This document shows, piece by piece, positions 57,335-64,000 of a stretch of 64,000 nucleotides of DNA. How positions within the stretch are numbered: the first letter of the stretch is position 1; each line of letters opens with the position of its first letter. The stretch is from Hemerocallis citrina (taxonomy: Eukaryota; Streptophyta; Magnoliopsida; Asparagales; Asphodelaceae), in the NCBI GenBank assembly GCA_017893485.1, contig CM030363.1, positions 178,434,435-178,498,434 on the forward strand. Reading direction: 5' to 3'. The notes below the pieces were generated by a model, which saw nothing but the letters and a program-made list of their open reading frames with translations, was not told the origin of the DNA and did not search any database. Made by a program: the position numbers and the translations under genes.

Positions 57335-58998
57335 CTGCATTCATACAATAAACACAAAACGATCAAGTTTTCCTTGATTGCAAAAAGAAAACTCATGTAT
57401 ATAAATTAAAAACTCGCAGAATGTCAATCATACAAATAGGAGCTGCCATAATCCTATAATCCATATTTCACCCTCCAAATTCTCTTAGACCATGTGCACA
57501 TGTCTAAGAAGTTAGAAAAGCATATCTTCACTTTGAGTAAAAATAAACTCAAGAGAATATCACAATCACATTATTTCCAAGCGCAAATCACAATAGAATT
57601 TAAAGGATTTTGTGAGTTCTAGCATTCATAAACACCAACAGAACCATAAAGCAAATTATCCATAATTTTAACATATCTAATACAAAAAAAACAGCAGAAA
57701 AAAATTTCAAACAGAATATGCAGTCAGTTGTTGCTTCAGAATTAACACCACCAAAACTAATTAGAATGTGCAGTTAGATGTTGCTCTAGAATAGAGTATT
57801 TCAGTTTTATAGAAATAATTTGCAAGGGGAATTAAAACATAATGAAAGTGAAGAAAAGTAGCATATAAGGACTATCATAAAGAACAAAACATGTGAACTT
57901 GATTCTAGTTCCTCTCCTCTCACATTTTATCACAAGAACCAAACCCATCAAAATTTCATTCAACAAAACAAACTAATTGCTCCATAAGCTCACTTTAACA
58001 TGATACCTCCACAATTTGAATCACAAAGCTCTTAACTTTCTATTATACAAAGAATCTCCACTACTAAACTGATACAAAACAACAATGAATGAAAAAAATT
58101 AGTAAAGTTTAGTATCCAAGAATAATCATCCAAGTGTTGAATGTTTAACACATCGCAATCATAGATGCATAAGTGCAACATAGTTAGCTCCTTAAGACCT
58201 TAAGATAATGAAAGTGCCCAAGTCTCAAAGAAATAGGAAATCAGCAGGAAAATATAGGTTTTTTTCATCCAGATTGTCACCAAAAGTAAATCAGGTAATC
58301 AAATTTTAGTAATTGTGAGTGACCATATTGTAATTGCATTAGAAGCAAATGCTTAAGGACTGAGGAAGATCTTTACAGCAGAAGTTAGATCTTAAAAATT
58401 TTAAGGAATCTAATATTCAGCTATTATTGACAGAAACAAGATACAGTGCATGCATTTTAATAGCATTATTCGTCAAGATCTGCATTCACTTGCAAATATG
58501 TGATGTTGGAACAAGTTCTTGCCAGGTTCTAGCTTCCTTTTTCTCATACGTAACTTTTGAATGTTTAGTGTTTATACCATATGCTTTGATGTTTATTTCC
58601 TCTATTATCCATCCTACACTTTCATAAGAACTTCATCCAACCTCTATGAAAATAGCTAGTATTGTCATTAAAATCAATATAAAAATTGAAGTTAAATTTG
58701 TTAAAATGCTACGCCCTCATTAACCATTGAAATTGTCATTAAGCCATAGTTTTTAGGATAGGTCACCAAAATAATCCATTCATTTTAACAGTTAAACCAA
58801 ACAATATGAACAAAAATAGATTAAGCCCTCAAAAAGTTGGTTTGAATTTTGAAATGTTGTTGATGCTGACGGTATCCATTATGATACAAATCAAGAATGT
58901 CAAACAAATATATTCTTCACAATTTTAATTGAAAAAAAACTTTATAATTTTGAATGGAAAAACAAGACATAAAAGAAATGATAGGGAACACTAGATAC

Positions 58999-59144
58999 CT
59001 ACATCGGCCATGAGGGCGGCACCGGAAAGGCCACCAAGAATGTAGCCTTTACTGCCAGATCTGGAGTAAGCGAAGATTAGGAAGCGGCGGGAGCGATCTC
59101 GAAGATGGAAAATTGGGCGTTGCAGCGAAGAGTGGGAGCGCCAT
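58999..59144 (-). pseudogene. Captured first-exon-like fragment
   Basis: On the minus strand an ATG at 59144 opens a Ser/Pro/Leu-rich N-terminus (MALPLFAATPNFPSSRSLPP) that looks like a plastid transit peptide. In another frame, a hydrophobic Gly-rich stretch (SKGYILGGLSGAALMADV) runs to a GT donor at 58998. A single indel would link the two. The source gene is not recognised. It lies upstream of the STRAP exon on the same strand, so transcription could fuse them. Confidence 0.4.
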
Positions 59145-59735
59145 TAATCCAAATCAAGTTTCTCTGAAATTCAAAACAAAAATTAGGGTTTTGATGCAAA
59201 CTACAGGTGAGTATAAATTACTACCAGAATCTGAGGATCTTACCCAAAATTGAAGGTCCTCGAGGGGTATTATTTTCTTTCTCTCTCTCCCCGCCGCGCG
59301 TTGACGTTAACGACGAGGCTGGAGTCGAGGTCCTCGAGGAGGTAACATCAAGATCGACGGCGAAGAGGGGCATATAGGGGAGAGCTCAGGTAGGGCTAGG
59401 TTTCGAGAGCTGAGGGACTAGGTTTCGACGTTGACGACGAGGCTAGGTTTCGACGAGATTTGGCGGGGAGAAATGAGAGAGAGAGAGGGAGAGGAGTGCC
59501 AACTGAGAGGGGGAGTGTCTTTAAAATTAATTTGGAGGGGCCTTTTCACATGCCTCTTAACAGGTTTAAACCCGTTAAGGAGCATATTATTGAAATATTC
59601 CACTAACTTAACTGAGAAATAAACGACGGGGGCCTTTAGGTCCAAATGAACAAAGTTTGGGTGCTATTGGGGTATTATTTTCACTTTAGGTGTGTGTAGG
59701 TAATTTATACTAACTTTAGGTGCCAATAGGTCAAA

Positions 59736-59787
<52 letters not shown>

Positions 59788-59792
59788 TAGTA

Positions 59793-60226
59793 TCTATATA
59801 ATAAAACACAAAGAAAGCTATCAAGTGGCTCTCCTTCAATCCCAAAAAAGCCAAAGGCCTAGATTTAACCTCACAAAATATATTTTCCCTCCAAAACTCA
59901 AATTCAAATCTCCTACCCAAAACAACTCCTATATTTATTTAATTTTTTTTTCTCTCTCTCTCTCCCTCCCTCTTTTATTCAAAAAATTTAGAAAATACAA
60001 ATTTTAAAAAAATTTAAAAAATTTAAAAAAATAAAAACTAAAAAAATTAAAAATTAAAAACTTTAAAAATAATTCAAAAAAAAAATCAAAAAAATTATAT
60101 AATATGTTTTTTGCTCTATGTTTGCTACTTCAATTAATTTGATGGACCTCCAAAACTATTTTATATGATCAAATAAGGTGCACCGTTCGAAGACGTGCCG
60201 TAGGCACGTGTCAACGGGCGAACCTA

Positions 60227-60227
<1 letters not shown>
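59793..60227 (+). mobile_element. Non-autonomous Helitron, copy 3 (plus)
   Basis: Starts TCTATATAATAAAACAC and ends with hairpin ACGTGCC-GTA-GGCACGT and CTAG/T. It is very similar to copy 2 through the first 100 and last 130 bp but lacks the poly-C expansion. It is flanked on both sides by (AT)n tracts. Confidence 0.85.
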
Positions 60228-60297
<70 letters not shown>

Positions 60298-60840
60298 ATA
60301 TATACTTATAGTATATACTATAGGTGCACCGTTATAGTATATTCTATATATATACTTATAGTATATACTGTATATACTTCTAGTATATATACTTATAGTA
60401 TATACTATATATACTTCTAGTATATATACGTATATACTGTATATACTTATAGTATATACTATATATATATAGTATATAAGTATATATATACAGTATATAC
60501 GTATATATAGTATATACTATAAGTATATACAGTATATACGTATATATACTATAAGTATATATATACTTCTAGTATATATATATACTTATAGTATATATAT
60601 ACTTCTAGTATATATATACTATAAGTATATATATTAGAAGTATATATAGTATATACTATAAGTATATACAGTATATACGTATATACTAGAAGTATATATA
60701 GTAAGTATATATACTAGAAGTATATATAGTATATACTATAAGTATATACAGTATATACGTATATACTAGAAGTATATATAGTATATACTATAAGTATATA
60801 TATAGTATATACTATAAGTGTATATAAAACGTATAGTATA

Positions 60841-60901
<61 letters not shown>
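60228..60901. repeat. (AT)n tracts and TATAC/GTATA palindromic low-complexity block
   Basis: Pure (AT)n at 60228-60290 and 60846-60901 flank about 550 bp built only from TATAGTATATAC, ACTTCTAGTATA, ACTATAAGTATA and TATACGTATA words. These are self-complementary, so the block can fold on itself many ways. The first half is biased to ACTTATAG/ACTTCTAG and the second half to the inverse CTATAAGT/CTAGAAGT, making one large imperfect inverted repeat centred near 60470-60600. Non-coding. Confidence 0.85.
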
Positions 60902-60903
<2 letters not shown>

Positions 60904-60905
<2 letters not shown>

Positions 60906-62960
60906 TCAACCTTTTTCCTTTAGGCCTCCCCATTGTGGTGCACTGCACGGGGTCCCCGACATGTGCATGTGCATGTGCATGTCCACCACTCTCAGGTTGT
61001 GCGCTACCTTCGTGTGGTGTGCTATTCCCTGATTCAATGTGAGCAAAGCCTTCAATTCCCCTGAGCATGTGGTCGAGCATGTACTTGTACCCTCGCTCTG
61101 AAGAACAACCAAGATCAACCAAATATCTTGAGTGCATAGTCAGTTCACAATAACGAGAGGCAAAATTATCGCTCATAGTATTGGGAACCGATATACTGCT
61201 TCTTCTCAGTTGATCCCTGGTCCATCGCCTACAAATATATTGCTCGGGTAGTGCGGTGTGATCTGTGAACTGAATAACTACCAATAGATGTTTGCAAGAA
61301 ATGCCTATGAAGTCATACATAGCACAAGGGCATTTAGCAATTTGACTGAATTTACAATAAGAAATCACCCTCCCCAGTTCTGAATTTCCACAAACGGTTA
61401 CAGAATAAGCTGCACTATCCGGTGTATCCATACTCGCAATTAAACTCACATTAAGTAATAAGCTTTTTACAACTTCTTGTTGGAATGTGTCTTCAGTGTG
61501 TATATTCCCGCCATTTGTGACTCCAACGCCCATTCGGTCTTCAATTTTGGCCTCTTCTTGCGATTACGATGTGTTTCTTTAAGTTCATCGTGTCTTTGTT
61601 TTACTAAGACTCGGTCAAAGATGACGGCAAATTCATGTAATGAGTACTTCTTATGAGTATGGTGCTTCAAGGATGAATGTAGAGATTCGCTACGTTGGGT
61701 ACTCAACATGCCGTCCCAAATGAGTCTCTTGCGTACACTGAAGCCCATTTCTTGTGGATCTCATATTTTTTCTTCAACCATTTGTTATTCTCAAGTTTGT
61801 ACTGGGAAATCAAAATATTCTACTTCTGTTTTAAATTCCGCCATATAAATAATGGTCTTCAAAGCATCCCTGAACTCATCAACGTTATTTGGCATACACA
61901 CTTCATGCGGTAACTTATCCAAAATATACCAAATGCAATATCTATGTGATGTGGTTGGAAAAACTTTAGAAACTGCAGAAGTTATTCCACGATCCTCATC
62001 TGTCACGATGTTCATCGGATCGTGAGTCATTGCTTCTCGCCACTTTTCAAAGAACCACTCAAATGAGGATACCTTCTCATTTGGGATGAACCCAAAACCT
62101 AGGAATATTGACTGCCAATGATAGTTGAATCCAACAAATGGTACGAACAACATCTCGTATCGGTTTGTGTTGTAGGTAGCATCAAAGCAGAGAACATCCC
62201 CAAATACTTCATAATTCTTTCTAGCGATACCATCCACCCAGACACAATGTGACAATCGCCCTTTGGGATCACATTGGTAATCAAAATAGAATAAATGATC
62301 GGTCTCCTTTTTGGATTCAAAGAACTCAAGTAGCATTTGCCCGTCGTGTCCTTTTAAACCTTCCATCTCGTCTCTCCTGAGATTTCTGACATCGGTTTCA
62401 GTGAAACCAATTTTCTCATTACCTTCACTTGCACCTTTGAAGAATAGCATTTGTTTGCATACAGGGACATTAGCTTTGGTAAGTTGACCAATTACTTTTT
62501 TATCTGTATTTGTCAATTCACGGTTTCGAGGTAGCAAGTGACGTCTACCGGGTGAAGTAAATTCGTGATTGTGTGCTTCATTAAATGAATAAAGAATCTA
62601 AAAATTACTTTGTGAATTACTTTGTGGGTTTAGTTTGACACGAATGAAAGTTTTGCAACCTGTTCTAGAAGTTGTTCCTCATCTAGCTTCATTGTGATTA
62701 TTCGGTGACTCGCCGAATTTATTACAAACATATGATTTATCTACTACATCGTTTCCCTTGTATTTATTTCCACCCTTACGCATGGAGAATCCCGCACATT
62801 TGCAATATGATGAATAAAAATTTTCTGCTTCCTATAGAGTGGAAAATATCATACCAATCTTCGGTTTTAGGTGCTCGTTAACATGAGGAAGAAACTCGCC
62901 AATTTGTTGTGCACGAACAAATTTCTCTCCGGCAACAGAACTCCCTTCAAAACTGTCCAT
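60904..62960 (-). pseudogene. FAR1/FHY3-type Mutator transposase, inactivated
   Basis: On the minus strand it begins MDSFEGSS at 62960. A FAR1 DNA-binding region follows (FYSSYCKCAGFSMRKGG…, about 62720-62830). The MULE core has FDATYNTNRYEMLFVPFVGF (about 62140-62200) and TDEDRGITSA (about 61970-62000). A SWIM zinc finger (CPCAMYDFIGISCKHLL) lies near 61285-61345. Stops interrupt it near 62836, 62670 and 62600, and a shift near 61770 separates core from C-terminus. The end contains a GTGCAT repeat read as His-Ala and then enters (AT)n. Domesticated FAR1/FHY3 relatives are transcription factors. The damage and repeat setting argue for a dead transposon copy. Confidence 0.85.
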
Positions 62961-63099
62961 ACCTAAGAAATCGTGAAAAGGAGAATAGTTAGGGCTACTA
63001 AACCCATTACGGAATGTGATGATAACTTTCTAACTTTATTTACATATTATTAGAGAAACGTCACAAAACCGTAACTTTAATTTACCTAGCACAAGCCAC

Positions 63100-64000
63100 C
63101 GTAACTTGCAGAAGTGATTTTCGACTCACGGTATGCGAGACCATCCGAGTCGCAAAATTTCGTATTTTTGGAGGTCGTTTGAAGGGTTTTCTAGTATAAC
63201 CGCATTAAACGCGTTCTAAGTCACTAACTTCTAATGCGAGGAACGTGATAAAACCGCACAAACGGCATCCAAAATTAATAAAATATTGCACCTTGCTTGA
63301 ATTCACGTAGCGCAGGTCAACGCAACTTCTATAAGTAAGTTTCGATTAACGGTTCGAGAGATACGGCCGTGTATCACTTTATTTGGGTTTTTTTCAACCG
63401 AAAGCGATACACGGCCGTATCTCTCTAACCGTGAGTCGAAATTGACTTATACAAGTGCGGGTTGCTTGTGCTAGATGAGATCATCCTACTCGCAAAGTTT
63501 CGTATTTTTTGGAGGCCGTTTGAAGAGTTTTCTAATCTAACCGCACTTAAAAAAATCTAAGTCACTAACTTATAATGCGAGGAACGTGAGAAAACTGCAC
63601 AAACGGCATTCAAATTTTATAAATTTTTGCACCTTGCTTGAATTCACATAGCGCAAGCCACCACAACTTGTAGAAGTGAATTTCGACTAACGGTTCGAGA
63701 GATACGGCCGTGTATCACTTTATTTGGTTTTTTTTCAACCGAAAGCGATACACGGCCATATCTCTCTAATCGTGAATCGAAACCCACTTCTACAAGTTTG
63801 GGTTGCTTGTGCTACATGAGATCATCCTATTCGCAAAGTTTCAAATTTTTTGGATATCGTTTGAAGGGTTTTCTAATCTAACCGCACTTAAAAAATTCTA
63901 AGTCACAAACTTCTAATGCGAGGAACGTGAGAAAACCGCACAAACGACTTCCGAAATTTATAAAACTTTCCAACTTGGTCGAATTCACGTAGCGCAAGCC
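63100..64000. repeat. 341-bp tandem repeat with long hairpins
   Basis: GCGAGGAACGTGA recurs at 63236, 63577 and 63918, a constant 341-bp period; the array runs off the window. Each unit holds an inverted repeat whose core GAGAGATACGGCCGTGTATC pairs with GATACACGGCCGTATCTCTC (63356-63375 with 63406-63425, perfect; 63697-63716 with 63747-63766, one mismatch). The stem extends outward to about 50 bp. No coding sequence. It lies behind the FAR1-type transposase and could be its subterminal region. Confidence 0.85.

Larger units (their letters stand above)
56187..59732. mobile_element. Second gene-capturing TIR element
   Basis: GACCTATCGGCACCTAAAGTT (left, 56187) is inverted at the right end (AACTTTAGGTGCCAATAGGTC, 59712-59732). 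More inverted similarity runs inward in AGTAATACCCTAAA/GGGGTATTATTTTC and GGACCTATAGGCACC/GGGGGCCTTTAGGTCC blocks. No transposase. The interior holds the last exon of a STRAP-like gene and an unrelated first-exon-like segment, both on the minus strand. The right side (59260-59500) is rich in GACGACGAGGCTAGGTTTCG repeats. Both outer flanks are (AT)n tracts. Confidence 0.65.

Noticed and set aside
60766..61042. Open frames ending in long Ile-Tyr repeats (also at 22148-22347, 50922-51215, 59705-60007 and 60178-60420)
   Set aside because: They are translations of (AT)n microsatellites. The real transposase coding ends before the tract.
60904..62960. Functional FAR1/FHY3 transcription factor gene
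   Set aside because: Several in-frame stops and a shift break it, and tandem hairpin repeats and (AT)n flank it.

Overview
The window is nuclear DNA from a repeat-rich flowering plant. Almost all of it is transposable elements, many nested inside one another. They are typical angiosperm lineages: Athila and Tat Ty3/gypsy, Ty1/copia, MuDR- and FAR1-type Mutator, hAT, CACTA, PIF/Harbinger MITE and Helitron. Fragments of plant host genes also occur: cytosolic ribosomal protein eL37 with a telo-box leader, and a STRAP-like WD40 protein. The species cannot be named from the sequence. There is no rRNA, tRNA or CRISPR, and no complete host gene is recognised.

Layout. 1-4.2 kb holds old debris: a GC-rich low-complexity block, a 70-bp tandem repeat, an LTR of the Tat type, a CACTA end, a (TAC/TAA)n microsatellite and an inverted LTR remnant. 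4.2-8.3 kb is a decayed Copia element (LTR, tRNA-Met primer site, gag) with a 1.9-kb hAT element inserted in its gag. 8.27-18.87 kb is a small hAT-like element split by a complete, apparently young Athila element (8676-18775) with two 1.7-kb LTRs, a CAAGT target duplication and an intact 1853-codon gag-pol. 18.9-26.3 kb holds a CACTA end and a 5.8-kb MuDR-type element with a broken transposase. 26.5-27.5 kb is a Harbinger-type MITE. 27.9-45.96 kb is a Copia element on the minus strand, flanked by CATCC. Its 5' LTR is split by a 14-kb dead Tat element with two RNase H domains, an antisense ORF and two tandem arrays. The Copia itself sits in an exon-like sequence. 47.0-51.0 kb is a palindromic MITE split by a 3.6-kb hAT element with a broken transposase. 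51.0-60.9 kb is a chain of elements joined by (AT)n tracts: three related short Helitrons and two gene-capturing TIR elements. 60.9-64 kb is a dead FAR1-type Mutator transposase followed by 341-bp hairpin-bearing tandem repeats.

The most striking signal is a ten-base palindrome, CAGTCGACTG. In the Athila element it recurs about 28 times, nearly always as pairs spaced 19-21 bp apart (two helical turns) with variable spacers. The pairs lie in both LTRs and also inside gag-pol, at the linkers between protein domains. One spacing unit was lost precisely between the two LTRs. Related boxes at a 20-bp period occur in the unrelated Copia LTR at 4.46-4.58 kb. This looks like a dispersed binding-site or recombination-site system carried by retrotransposons. 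Its function is unknown.
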